This document shows positions 35,238-44,247 of a stretch of 64,000 bases of DNA, in pieces. The notes beneath the pieces were generated by a model. It was not told the origin of the DNA. It saw only the letters and a program-made list of their open reading frames with translations, and did not search any database. Every line of letters starts with the position of its first letter. The first letter of the stretch is position 1. Where the stretch lies: the NCBI RefSeq assembly GCF_014205765.1, contig NZ_JACIIZ010000005.1, forward strand, positions 136,837 to 200,836, in the 5' to 3' direction. A program made the position numbers and the translations under genes. The DNA is from Nitrospirillum iridis (GTDB taxonomy: Bacteria > Pseudomonadota > Alphaproteobacteria > Azospirillales > Azospirillaceae).

Positions 35238-36506
35238 ATGAGCATCTTCAGCGCCCTGAACACCGCCACCTCGGCCCTGTACGCCCAGTCCAAGGCGTTC
35301 ACGTCCATCTCCAGCAACATCTCCAACTCGTCCAGCACCGGCTACAAGGCGACCGACACGTCCTTCACCGCCTTGCTGACCGACAGCCAGTCCAGCTCGG
35401 CCGACTATGGCGGCGTCACGGCGAGCACCGTGCAGACCGTGTCCAGCCAGGGCGACATCACCTCGAGCTCCACCACCACCAACCTGGCGTTGGATGGCAA
35501 CGGCATGTTCGTGGTGAACGACGGCACCAGCACCTCGTCCTACTACACCCGCGATGGCAGCTTCAGCGAAGACGACAACGGCAACCTGGTCAATTCCGAG
35601 GGCTACTACCTGGAAGGGTGGGCCACGGACGACAGCGGCAACATCCTGGCGACCAACCGCAGCGACACCGCCAGCCTGGAAAAGATCAACCTCAACGACA
35701 TCACCGGCTCGCCCAACGCGACGACCAAGGTGACAACCTCCATGAACCTGCCCTCGGACGCCGCGGTGGGCGACAGCTACACCACGGATACCGAGGTCTA
35801 TGACAGCCTGGGCAACAGCAGCACCGTCACCCTGAGCTGGACCAAGACGGGCACCAACAGCTGGGAACTGGATGCCAGCAACCCCGTGTCCGCCACCGAC
35901 GGCTCCACCGTCACCGGCACCAGCAGCGGCACGCCCGTCACCCTGACCTTCAACAGCGACGGCAGCCTGGCCTCGCCCACCACCGACATTACGCTGGGGA
36001 TCACGGGCTGGAGCAGTGGCGCCACCGACAGCAGCATCACGCTGGACTATGGCGAGAACAGCGGCAGCGGATCGATCACCCAATACGCCAGCGGCTCCAC
36101 CACCGCCGGCGTGACCGTCACCAGCACCAAGCAGGACGGCTACGCCAAGGGCACGCTCAGCAGCGTCGACATCAATACGGATGGCAGCGTCGTCGCCAAC
36201 TTCGACAACGGGCAGTCCAAGACGGTCTACAAGATCCCCGTGGCCACCTTCGCCAACGAGGACGGTCTGACCGCCGTCTCCGGCCAGACCTACGCCCAGT
36301 CCACGGCGTCCGGCTCCTACACCCTCAAGGAAGCGGGCAGCGACGGCGCCGGCACCATCGAGTCAAGCTCGCTGGAAAGCTCCAACGTCGACACGTCTGA
36401 CGAGCTGAGCCGGATGATCTACGCCCAGCAGGCCTATTCGGCCGCGGCCAAGGTCGTGTCCACGGCGCAAGACATGATGGACACCCTGTTGCAGGCCAAG
36501 CGGTAA
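35238..36506 (+). CDS. flgE: FlgE, flagellar hook protein
   Basis: 422 residues. N-terminal MSIFSALNTATSALYAQSKAF with ISSNISNSSSTGYKATDTSF is the rod/hook signature. The C-terminal NVDTSDELSRMIYAQQAYSAAAKVVSTAQDMMDTLLQ closes the D0 helix. The middle is Ser/Thr/Asp-rich. It polymerises into the hook joint between rod and filament. AAGGA lies 8 nt upstream of ATG 35238. Confidence 0.93.
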   Translation: MSIFSALNTATSALYAQSKAFTSISSNISNSSSTGYKATDTSFTALLTDSQSSSADYGGVTASTVQTVSSQGDITSSSTTTNLALDGNGMFVVNDGTSTSSYYTRDGSFSEDDNGNLVNSEGYYLEGWATDDSGNILATNRSDTASLEKINLNDITGSPNATTKVTTSMNLPSDAAVGDSYTTDTEVYDSLGNSSTVTLSWTKTGTNSWELDASNPVSATDGSTVTGTSSGTPVTLTFNSDGSLASPTTDITLGITGWSSGATDSSITLDYGENSGSGSITQYASGSTTAGVTVTSTKQDGYAKGTLSSVDINTDGSVVANFDNGQSKTVYKIPVATFANEDGLTAVSGQTYAQSTASGSYTLKEAGSDGAGTIESSSLESSNVDTSDELSRMIYAQQAYSAAAKVVSTAQDMMDTLLQAKR

Positions 36507-36520
36507 GGGAGGGCCAGGCC

Positions 36521-36853
36521 ATGACGCACCATCCCTCTTCCGCATCACCGAACGACGGCTCTTCCATCTTCGATCCCGTCCGGCTGGATCGCCTGCTACG
36601 CGAGGGCAAGCGCCTGAACGCGGCCGTCCGCTCCGCGCTGACCCCCGGCGTGCGGGTCGGCGGCGGCATCCGCCGGGCCGCCCAGCTGGCGCTGATCGAC
36701 GACCTGACCCGATACCAGGAGCGGCTGGAGCGGGCACTGGACGAGTTGCGCCCCCTGATCCAGGTGCAGCAGCAACGCGCCAGGGCGCTGACCCTCTACT
36801 CCCGGGCCCTCAGCAACGCCTACCTGCCCTCCTACCGCCGGGGAACGCGATGA
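36521..36853 (+). CDS. Small flagellar-operon protein 1
   Basis: 110 residues, basic and helical, between flgE and flgK. LDRLLREGKRLNAAVRSAL and IDDLTRYQERLERALDELRPLIQVQQQRARALTLYSRAL (partial quotes) predict long amphipathic helices, as in flagellar export chaperones such as FlgN or FliT. GGGAGG lies 8 nt upstream. No family recognised. It overlaps the next gene by 4 nt. Confidence 0.75.
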   Translation: MTHHPSSASPNDGSSIFDPVRLDRLLREGKRLNAAVRSALTPGVRVGGGIRRAAQLALIDDLTRYQERLERALDELRPLIQVQQQRARALTLYSRALSNAYLPSYRRGTR

Positions 36854-37377
36854 CCCGCTTTCTTTCCCGTCTGTTCAGCGCGCAGCAAGCCGCCCCGGCC
36901 ATCGCCGCGCCGGCACCCGAACCCGCCGCCACCGCCGCCGCCGTGCCGGCCCTGCCGCCGCCGCCACCGGGCGGCACCCAGTTCCCGCCGGCCATGCTGG
37001 AAGCCTTCGCCGCCTTCCAGGCCGCCGCCAGCCTCGGCGAAGCGACGCTGGAGCGGCGCCGGGCCATGTACAACGCGCTGAAGCACCTGCGTGAGGCGGA
37101 GGCGCTGCTGCGCGTCACGCTGCACCAGGTCCCCGTCCAGGGGCGCGCCGCCACCGCCAGCCATTGGGCGCCGCAGCTGCAGGGCCTGATGGCCGAGATG
37201 GCGGCGGTGCAGACCCGCATGGCGGCCGAACTGAAGGGCCGCAAATCCCGCCTGCAAGGCCTGCTGCATGTGACGCGGGAACGCACCCAGGACGTCCGCG
37301 GCTACTACCCCGCACGCGGCCGGCAGATCCGCCTGGACACCGTCCAGGCGCGCCACTGCGTCCAGTTCACCGCGTGA
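36850..37377 (+). CDS. Small flagellar-operon protein 2
   Basis: 175 residues; starts in an ATGA overlap with the previous gene. An Ala/Pro-rich N-terminus (about 10-45) precedes a helical domain (FAAFQAAASLGEATLERRR, LKHLREAEALLRVTL, LQGLMAEMAAVQTRMAAELKGRKSRLQ in part). Placed directly before flgK and flgL, a FlgN-like chaperone role for the hook-filament junction proteins is plausible but unproven. Confidence 0.75.
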   Translation: MTRFLSRLFSAQQAAPAIAAPAPEPAATAAAVPALPPPPPGGTQFPPAMLEAFAAFQAAASLGEATLERRRAMYNALKHLREAEALLRVTLHQVPVQGRAATASHWAPQLQGLMAEMAAVQTRMAAELKGRKSRLQGLLHVTRERTQDVRGYYPARGRQIRLDTVQARHCVQFTA

Positions 37378-37390
37378 AGGAAGCCGTCCC

Positions 37391-39127
37391 ATGTCGCTCC
37401 GCACCGCTGGTTCCATCGCCCAGTCCGCCCTGACGGCAACGCAGACGGCCATCACCGTCACCAGCGCCAACACGGCCAACGCCAACACCGACGGCTACAC
37501 CAAGAAGACGGCCAACCAATCCGCCGTCACCGTCAACGGCCAGACGTCGGGCGTGAGCGTCAGCAGCGTGACGCGCGACGTGGACGAATATTTGTTGCGC
37601 CAGGTGGTCTCCTCCACCTCGTCCAACAGCCAGGCCAGCGTGCTCAGCAGCTATTTGTCCGACGTGGATTCGGCCTATGGCACCGTGTCCGGCAGCGACT
37701 CCATCGCCGACGTCATCAACACGGTGACCAGCGACCTGTCCACACTGGCGTCGGGCGGCGGCACGGACACGGACAAGAGCGCCACGGTGACGGCGCTGCA
37801 GGACATGGCGACCACCCTCAGCCAGGCCTCCAGCACGGTGCAGGGCCTGCGCGCCCAGGCCGACAGCGACATCGCCACCGACGTGGATTCGGCCAACACG
37901 GCCATCACCACCATCGCCTCCCTGAACAAGCAGATCGTGGCCGCGAAGGCCGCCGGCCAGTCCACCGCCGACCTTGAGGACGAACGCGACACCCAGCTGA
38001 AGACCCTGTCCAGCTATCTGGGCGTCAGCTACACGGTGGACAGCACGGGCGCCATGCAGGTGTCGACAACCTCCGGCCAGGTGCTGGTGGGCAGCACCGC
38101 GCACACCCTGAGCTACACCGCCGCCAGCAGCGTCACCGCCGACACGACATACCCCACGGGCTTCAGCGCCATCAGCGTGGACGGCACCGACATCACCAGC
38201 AGTGTCAAGACCGGCGCCATCGGCGCCCTGGTCACGCTACGCGACGACACCCTGGTGGACCAGCAAAGCCGGCTGGACAACCTGGCCAGCACCGTCATCA
38301 CCACGGTCAACACCATTTCCAACCAGGGGACCAGCTATCCGGCCGCCACCTCGCTGACCGGCACGGCCACCGTCAGCGCCAGCGACAGCCTGTCGGGCAC
38401 CGGCACCCTGCGACTGGCGGCGGTGGACAGCAACGACGACACCGCCGCGGTGCTGGACATCGACCTCAGCGGCGTGTCCACGGTGCAGGACCTGCTGGAC
38501 ACCATCAACGCCAGCGGCAACTTCACCGCCAGCATCGACAGCAGCGGCCACCTGACCATCGCCGCCGCCGACAGCAGCGACGGCATCGCCGTGAACGAGA
38601 TGGACAGCAGCGTCGGTTCCGACGGCGAGGGCGCCTCGCTGTATTTCGGCCTGAACGACGTGCTGACCGGCACCGGCGCCAGCGACATCGCCGTCAACAG
38701 CTCGCTGGCCGCCGACAGTTCGCTGCTGCCCACCGGCACCCTGTCGGACAGCAGCGACCTGGCCGTGGGCGACACGGCCATCACCTCCGGCGACGTCAGC
38801 ATCATCAGCGCGATGGAAAGCGCCTTCACCACCACCCAGAGCTTCAGCAGCGCCGGCGGCCTGGCCAAGGCCACCACCACCCTGTCGGGCTACGCCTCCA
38901 CCATCATCAGCAGCGCCGCCAACGCCGCCTCCACCGCGTCGACCAAGGCCGACACCGCCAGTTCCACCCTGGACGACGCCACCACGGCGCTGAGTTCCCA
39001 GTCCGGCGTCAGCCTGGATGAGGAGACGGCGATGGTCTCCACGCTGGAGCAGGCCTACCAGGCGGCCGCCAAGATCATGTCGACCCTCCAGGAAATGTTC
39101 ACCGCCACCATCGAGATGGTCAACTAA
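37391..39127 (+). CDS. flgK: FlgK, hook-filament junction protein 1
   Basis: 578 residues. The N-terminal TAGSIAQSALTATQTAI, VTSANTANANTDGYTKK matches the FlgK/FlgE superfamily. The C-terminus SGVSLDEETAMVSTLEQAYQAAAKIMSTLQEMFTATIEM (partial landmark) is the conserved FlgK end helix. The central part is Ser/Thr/Asp-rich. GGAAG ribosome site at 37379-37383. Confidence 0.92.
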   Translation: MSLRTAGSIAQSALTATQTAITVTSANTANANTDGYTKKTANQSAVTVNGQTSGVSVSSVTRDVDEYLLRQVVSSTSSNSQASVLSSYLSDVDSAYGTVSGSDSIADVINTVTSDLSTLASGGGTDTDKSATVTALQDMATTLSQASSTVQGLRAQADSDIATDVDSANTAITTIASLNKQIVAAKAAGQSTADLEDERDTQLKTLSSYLGVSYTVDSTGAMQVSTTSGQVLVGSTAHTLSYTAASSVTADTTYPTGFSAISVDGTDITSSVKTGAIGALVTLRDDTLVDQQSRLDNLASTVITTVNTISNQGTSYPAATSLTGTATVSASDSLSGTGTLRLAAVDSNDDTAAVLDIDLSGVSTVQDLLDTINASGNFTASIDSSGHLTIAAADSSDGIAVNEMDSSVGSDGEGASLYFGLNDVLTGTGASDIAVNSSLAADSSLLPTGTLSDSSDLAVGDTAITSGDVSIISAMESAFTTTQSFSSAGGLAKATTTLSGYASTIISSAANAASTASTKADTASSTLDDATTALSSQSGVSLDEETAMVSTLEQAYQAAAKIMSTLQEMFTATIEMVN

Positions 39128-39142
39128 GGGAGGGGTCCGCCG

Positions 39143-40063
39143 ATGAACCGGATATCGACCAGCGGCGCCCACAACGCCCTTGTCCAGTACATGCTGAAGA
39201 ACGAATCCGCGCTGAACAGCGCTCAGGTGCAGGAATCCACCAGCACCAAGTCCACGACCTACGCGGGCCTGGCCAGCACCGGGCTGGATGGCAACGTCAA
39301 GCTGCTGGTGAACCTGGAGAGTGAGGTCAGCTATTCCAGCACGCTGATCGCCAACGCGGATGCCGCCGTGACCAAGATCGATGCCATCGCGTCCGACATC
39401 ACCAGCATCTCCGACATCGCCACCAGCCTGAAGACCGCCATCAGCGAGGCCATGTCCACCGACGAGACCAGCCGCAGCACCTATCAGGAGGAGGCGTCGG
39501 GCTGGCTGTCCGACGTCGCCTCCATCCTCAACGACACTTATGGCGGGCAATACATCTTCGGCGGCAGCGACACGACGCACGCGCCCGTCTCGGTCGACAG
39601 CGCCACCTACGGCGCCCTGACGTCCAGCAGCGATGCCGACACCAGCTACTACAGCGGCAACGACACCCTGGCCTCGGTACGCGTCTCCAGCAGCCAGACC
39701 ATCAGCTATGGCGTCACCGCCGACGACCCCTCCATCGAGAAGCTGATGCGGGCCCTGAACATGATCAGCAACACCACCCCGCTGGACGACGACACCCTGA
39801 CCAGCGCCCTGGATCTGGTCAACACCGCCTCCAGCGGCTTAAGCGACATTGGCCAAACATTATCGGACACCTCATCGAGAATACAGACAGCATCCAGCCA
39901 CCTTTCAGACATAAACTCCTTCGCCAGCGATCAAAGTAGCGACATAAAGAGCGTCGACTTGGCGGAAGTCTCAACAACCGTCTCGACGTTACAGACGTCT
40001 TTAGAGGCGACGATGCAGGCGATTGCCGCGTCGCAGAAAATGAGCCTCGTGAACTACCTGTAG
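39143..40063 (+). CDS. flgL: FlgL, hook-filament junction protein 2
   Basis: 306 residues; MNRISTSGAHNALVQYMLK...LNSAQVQ is the FlgL-type start, and AEVSTTVSTLQTSLEATMQAI is the flagellin-like C-terminal helix. NDTYGGQYIFGGSDT is a typical FlgL loop. It lies 15 nt after flgK with a strong GGGAGG. From about 39840 the codon use becomes AT-richer. Confidence 0.92.
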   Translation: MNRISTSGAHNALVQYMLKNESALNSAQVQESTSTKSTTYAGLASTGLDGNVKLLVNLESEVSYSSTLIANADAAVTKIDAIASDITSISDIATSLKTAISEAMSTDETSRSTYQEEASGWLSDVASILNDTYGGQYIFGGSDTTHAPVSVDSATYGALTSSSDADTSYYSGNDTLASVRVSSSQTISYGVTADDPSIEKLMRALNMISNTTPLDDDTLTSALDLVNTASSGLSDIGQTLSDTSSRIQTASSHLSDINSFASDQSSDIKSVDLAEVSTTVSTLQTSLEATMQAIAASQKMSLVNYL

Positions 40064-40073
40064 GCGCCCAAAG

Positions 40074-40131
40074 TTTTTCGCAAATTAGCGAAAAAAACGC
40101 GCCCGCTTTCATCTGACCTGCCGTTGAACCG
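40074..40131 (+). promoter_or_regulatory. Flagellar promoter motif, site B (before flagellin)
   Basis: Inverted repeat TTTTTCGC/GCGAAAAA (40074-40081 with 40088-40095), then GCGCCCGCTT (40099-40108), nine variable bases and CTGCCGTTGAACCG. It lies 75 nt before the flagellin start, about the same distance as site A from flgD (72 nt). Confidence 0.65.
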
Positions 40132-40206
40132 TGTGAGGGGGAGTACGGCCCGGCCGCAAAAGGCGGCAGCCCCAAGAACCTCTCGCCAACCACATGGAGG
40201 TCCATG

Positions 40207-41031
40207 ATGCCTGTAGTCACCACCAACACAGCGGCGAACTCCGCCCTGCGTTACCTGAACAGCAATTCCGAGGCGGAATCGTCCTCGGTTTCCAAGATCG
40301 CGTCTGGTTCCCGCATCACCAAGGCGTCGGACGACGCCGCCGGCTTGGCGGTCGGCACCAAGATCCAGTCCGACGTCACCATGCTGAACCAGGCGTCGAC
40401 CAACGCCTCGAACGGCGAATCCATCCTGCAGGCGGCTGACGGTGGCATGGCGCGCATCAGCGACATCCTGCAGCGCATGGAATCGCTGGCCACCGAATCC
40501 GTCTCGGGCACCGTGACGGATACGGAGCGCGGCTACATCGATGCCGAATACCAGCAGTTGACGGACGAAGTGGACAGCATCTCCACCGGCACCCGTTTCA
40601 ACAGTCAGAGCCTGCTGGACGGCACCGGTTCCTGGTCCTCCGGCGTCACCTTCCTGGTGGGCACGGCGACGACGGACACGATCACCATCACGCTGACCAC
40701 GGTGGACAGCAGTTCCCTGGGCCTGACCGGTTCCAGCGTCTCGACCTCCGATGGGGCCACGTCGGCCATCACCACCATCAAGTCGGCGATCAGCGCCCTG
40801 TCCACCGCCCGCGCCAAGGTGGGTGCCCAGATCTCCCGCTTCGAATACCAGGGCGAGATGATCTCCACCTCCATCGAGAACCAGGAATCGGCGCAATCCG
40901 CCATCATGGACGTGGACGTGGCGTCGGAACAGACCAAGCTGTCGAACGAGGACACCCTGGTCCAGGCCGGCATCAACGCCCTGGCCAAGGCCAACCAGCT
41001 GCCCTCCGAACTGCTGAAGCTGTTGCAGTGA
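40207..41031 (+). CDS. fliC: Flagellin
   Basis: 274 residues from ATG 40207, with GGAGG 6 nt upstream (an ATG at 40204 is too close). N-terminal VVTTNTAANSALRYLN, ASGSRITKASDDAAGLAVGTK and C-terminal MDVDVASEQTKLSNEDTLVQAGINALAKANQLPSELLKLLQ (landmark) are the D0/D1 regions. The variable centre is very short, so this is a small lateral-type flagellin. It has its own promoter motif and a strong terminator, so it can be made in excess. Confidence 0.95.
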   Translation: MPVVTTNTAANSALRYLNSNSEAESSSVSKIASGSRITKASDDAAGLAVGTKIQSDVTMLNQASTNASNGESILQAADGGMARISDILQRMESLATESVSGTVTDTERGYIDAEYQQLTDEVDSISTGTRFNSQSLLDGTGSWSSGVTFLVGTATTDTITITLTTVDSSSLGLTGSSVSTSDGATSAITTIKSAISALSTARAKVGAQISRFEYQGEMISTSIENQESAQSAIMDVDVASEQTKLSNEDTLVQAGINALAKANQLPSELLKLLQ

Positions 41032-41040
41032 GGACTGAAC

Positions 41041-41070
41041 GGGGGCGCCCTCAGCGGGCGCCCCCAGTTT
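41041..41070 (+). terminator. Flagellin terminator
   Basis: A perfect 10-bp stem (41041-41050 with 41056-41065) is followed by AGTTTTC. Confidence 0.85.
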
Positions 41071-41112
41071 TCATGGAGAGGGTAGGGTCAAGGGGCGAAC
41101 GGGGTTCCAGCC

Positions 41113-42816
41113 ATGGCGGTGTCAACAATATCCAGCAGCACAACCAGTTCGACGTCCAGCACGTCGGGCTCCACGTCTTCCGTCACCGGCCTGGACTATT
41201 CCGCCCTGGTGGCCAGCGCCGTGGCGGCCAAGGAGACGCGGGCCGACACCATCGACAGCGAGGTCTCGGACAACGAGACCAAAATCTCGGCCTATGAGGA
41301 TTTCCAGACGCTGCTGAACACGCTGGCGTCGGCGGCGGAGGCGCTGTCCAACCCCGTCGACAGTTCCAGCACCAACCTGTTCTCCGAACGCACCGCGTAT
41401 CTGTCGGGGGGGAGTTCCAGCGTCTCCGCCTCCGACATGCTGGGCGTGTCGGTGGACGACGGCACCGCGACCGGCACCCACACCATCGTCATCAAGCAGC
41501 TGGCCACGGCGGAAAAGCTGGGCAGCACCACCCAGACCAGCCAGACGGGCGCCTTGAACCTGTCCGGCACCTTCTCGCTGGGGCTGGCAGACGGGTCCAC
41601 CGCCACCATCAGCGTCAGCAGCACCGACAGCCTGAAAGACATCGCCAGCGCCATCAACAAGCAGAGCGACAGCACCAACGTTTCCGCCAGCATCATCCAG
41701 GTGTCGGACAGCGCCTATGAACTGGTGCTGACAGCGACCGACACCGGCAAGGCCATTGAGTTCAGCAACGACAGCAGCGGCATCCTGAGCTCGCTGGGCG
41801 TCACCAACGCCGACGGCAGCTATGCCGACGAACTGACGGCGGCGCAGGGGTCGGAGATCGAGGTCGACGGCATCGACATCCAGCGCAGCAGCAACGTCAT
41901 CAGCGATGTGCTATCGGGCGTGACGCTGGACCTTTATTCCAGCGACTACGACAGCTCCACCGACGTCGGCTCCACCATCACCATGGAACTGACGGCAAAC
42001 CTGAGCGCCATCAAGAGCGGCATTTCCACCTTCGTCACGGCCTACAACGCCGTCCGCAACTTCATCTCCACCCAGCAGGCCACCGGCACCGACGGTGGCC
42101 CGGCCAGTTCGGCCGTGCTGTTCGCCGACAGCCAGGTGCGGTCCATCTCCACCGCGCTGCAGAACTCCCTGAACCTGACGGACGGCACCTTTTCCATCTC
42201 CTCGCTGGGGATTTCATTCAACAGCGACAACACGCTGGCCATCGACAGCACGACGCTGGACAGCGCGCTCAGCGACAACCTCGACGATCTGGAGACCCTG
42301 TTGGGCTTCAACTACTCCAGTAGTTCCACGGAACTGACCATGCTCCGCTCGCCCGACAGCACCGCCAGCCTGTCCTTCAATCTGGACATCACCATGAACG
42401 ACGACGGCTCCATCGCTTCCGCCGGCGTGGGCGGCGACACATCGCTGTTCACCATCAGCGGCACCCGCATCATCGGCAAGGATGGCACGGCATATGCAGG
42501 AATGACGCTGGTTTATTTGGGCTCGCAGAGCCTGACGGCCAGCGTCAGCACCAGCAGCGGGCTGGCCGACCAGATCTACAATACCTCGGACAATGCGGGG
42601 GATAAGGACAGCGGAACCCTACAGACCTTGATCGACAATCTGACGGACTACGACACGGACCTGACCACCAAGGCGGACGACATCCGCAGCCGCGCCGAGG
42701 CCTATGGCACCCAGCTAACGACCTACTACGCCAAGCTGGAGGCCCAGGCGCAGACCGCGGCGAACTTGCTGAAGACCCTCAAGGCGTATTCCAGCTCCAG
42801 CAGCAGCAGCAGTTGA
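41113..42816 (+). CDS. fliD: FliD, filament cap protein
   Basis: 567 residues. SVTGLDYSALVASAVAAKETRA is the FliD N-terminal domain, with the HAP2 signature continuing ETKISAYEDFQTLLNTLASA. The C-terminal part (GTLQTLIDNLTDYDTDLTTKADDI, AQTAANLLKTLKAYSS) is the conserved FliD end. It caps the filament and folds exported flagellin. It lies between flagellin and fliS as expected. Confidence 0.92.
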   Translation: MAVSTISSSTTSSTSSTSGSTSSVTGLDYSALVASAVAAKETRADTIDSEVSDNETKISAYEDFQTLLNTLASAAEALSNPVDSSSTNLFSERTAYLSGGSSSVSASDMLGVSVDDGTATGTHTIVIKQLATAEKLGSTTQTSQTGALNLSGTFSLGLADGSTATISVSSTDSLKDIASAINKQSDSTNVSASIIQVSDSAYELVLTATDTGKAIEFSNDSSGILSSLGVTNADGSYADELTAAQGSEIEVDGIDIQRSSNVISDVLSGVTLDLYSSDYDSSTDVGSTITMELTANLSAIKSGISTFVTAYNAVRNFISTQQATGTDGGPASSAVLFADSQVRSISTALQNSLNLTDGTFSISSLGISFNSDNTLAIDSTTLDSALSDNLDDLETLLGFNYSSSSTELTMLRSPDSTASLSFNLDITMNDDGSIASAGVGGDTSLFTISGTRIIGKDGTAYAGMTLVYLGSQSLTASVSTSSGLADQIYNTSDNAGDKDSGTLQTLIDNLTDYDTDLTTKADDIRSRAEAYGTQLTTYYAKLEAQAQTAANLLKTLKAYSSSSSSSS

Positions 42817-42892
42817 TGCCGGCCCGTTCCGCCGGCGCCGGCCGGGGGGACACCCGCATTTTCCCATCCCTCCTCCAAAGTGAAAGACGGCC

Positions 42893-43276
42893 ATGAACCA
42901 TTCCGCGTTCCAGCGCGCCTCCAGCGCCTACGGATCGGCCAAACAGACCCTGCCCCCCCACAAGGTGGTGGAGGCGCTTCAGGACCGGGCGCTGCAGCTG
43001 TGCATGTCGGCCGAACGCCACGCCCGGGACGGGCAGTTCGACCGTTTCCATGCCGACATCGTGCACGCGATCAAGATCTACACAGGGTTGCAGGTAGTGA
43101 TGACCAACACCGTCGGCGGCGCCGCCGGCAAGGCGCTAAGCCAGCTTTACGCCGCCTTCATCCTGGCGCTGGGCAGGGCGGCCGGGGGACGCGATGTCCC
43201 CAGCCGGGTGCGGCGCATCCAGGAGCGCCTGGCGCTACACCGGCGGTTGTGGGCCAAAGCGCCGAAGGCGGAGTGA
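42893..43276 (+). CDS. fliS: FliS, flagellin export chaperone
   Basis: 127 residues. ASSAYGSAKQTLPPHKVVEAL, RALQLCMSAERHARDG and IYTGLQVVM show the FliS helical core that binds the flagellin C-terminus in the cytoplasm. Start at 42893 has only a weak ribosome site. Last gene of the flagellar cluster. Confidence 0.82.
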   Translation: MNHSAFQRASSAYGSAKQTLPPHKVVEALQDRALQLCMSAERHARDGQFDRFHADIVHAIKIYTGLQVVMTNTVGGAAGKALSQLYAAFILALGRAAGGRDVPSRVRRIQERLALHRRLWAKAPKAE

Positions 43277-43278
43277 TG

Positions 43279-43297
43279 ACGGCGGCATGCCGTTTTC
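43279..43297 (+). terminator. Weak terminator after fliS
   Basis: A 5-bp stem (43279-43283 with 43289-43293) precedes TTTTC. Short but well placed. Confidence 0.4.
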
Positions 43298-43431
43298 AGG
43301 AACGACCGACGGCTTTTGCCCCGTTTAATCTTGGTAATCCGGGGGTCTGCGGGGGACGCGGGACCACCGGGAGGGGGCCTGAAGAAGGATTGGGGCCATC
43401 TTCAGGGACGGAGCGGATCGATGAATTCCCC

Positions 43432-43506
43432 GGCGGCGAAAGCCGCCTGGACAGATACTGGGGCGGCGAAAGCCGCCCGGATAAACACCGGGGCGGCGGA
43501 CCGCCC
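43432..43506 (+). repeat. Three tandem 30-bp units, each with a small hairpin, in the ECF sigma leader
   Basis: Units begin at 43432, 43462 and 43492. The first two contain GGCGGC-GAAA-GCCGCC, a 6-bp stem capped by a GNRA tetraloop; the third is a variant (GGCGG-CGGA-CCGCC). Spacing is constant at 30 nt. They lie about 65 nt before the ECF sigma start. Confidence 0.75.
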
Positions 43507-43569
43507 AGGGGAAACCCGGAAGAGGCGGCAGGCCGACCCCGGGGGTAAGAAAAAGAGGTGGCGGTGACG

Positions 43570-44247
43570 ATGACGAGCTCCCCTTATTCGCGCGGCCGGC
43601 CGGCCGGCGCGATCCTGGACGCGGGCGGTGTGACGCTGGCGACCCCCGTGCTGGCCCCTGTGCTGGATGCGACCGACCTGGCCAACGCCACGGACGAGAT
43701 GCTGATGGCCCTGCTGAAAACCGGCAACGTCGACGCGTACCGCCTGCTGATCCGCCGCTATTTCCGCCGCCTCTACGCCGTCGCCCGCCGCATCCTGCCC
43801 AACGACAGCGATGCCGAGGACGTGGTGCAGGACGCCTTCCTGCAGGTATGGAACCATCGCGAGACCTGGCAGCCCGTCAGTGCCAAGTTCACCACCTGGA
43901 TCCATCGCATCGTCATCAACCGCTGTATCGATTACCGCCGCCGGCCAGCGGAAAACAGCCTGGAGTTAACCGAAGACATCCTGGACGACAGTCAAAGCTT
44001 CGATGAAATCGTCCTGGAAAAGGAATTAGCCACAGTTTTGCGGACAGCCCGGCAACGACTTCCGGCTAGTCAGCAGGTGGCGCTCGCCCTATATTACGAT
44101 CAATCGATGTCCGCGGCCGAAGTGGCGGCGGCCATGAACACCACCGTGGTGGCGGCGGAAGCCTTGCTGAAGCGCGCGCGTCAGCGCCTTCGCTCCGCCT
44201 TCCGCAAAACGGCCATACGGTCCCGGGATGCTTTTGATGACGCCTGA
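43570..44247 (+). CDS. ECF-family RNA polymerase sigma factor
   Basis: 225 residues from ATG 43570 (GTG 43558 also possible). Region 2: LMALLKTGNVDAYRLLIRRYFRRLYAVARR and DAEDVVQDAFLQVWNHRETWQP (landmarks), binding -10 DNA. Region 4: RLPASQQVALALYYDQSMSAAEVAAAMNTTVVAAEALLKRARQRLR, the -35 helix-turn-helix. An N-terminal extension of about 35 residues is of low complexity. The next gene overlaps by 20 nt and is probably its regulator. Confidence 0.92.
   Translation: MTSSPYSRGRPAGAILDAGGVTLATPVLAPVLDATDLANATDEMLMALLKTGNVDAYRLLIRRYFRRLYAVARRILPNDSDAEDVVQDAFLQVWNHRETWQPVSAKFTTWIHRIVINRCIDYRRRPAENSLELTEDILDDSQSFDEIVLEKELATVLRTARQRLPASQQVALALYYDQSMSAAEVAAAMNTTVVAAEALLKRARQRLRSAFRKTAIRSRDAFDDA

Noticed and set aside
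40074-40095. The AT-rich hairpin as terminator of flgL
   Set aside because: The T run is on the 5' side of the stem, and the same structure precedes flgD, so it fits a promoter element better.
43316-43567. A short frame with repeating AAKAA...TG peptide
   Set aside because: The peptide repeat is only the translation of the three DNA hairpin repeats and lacks a ribosome site.
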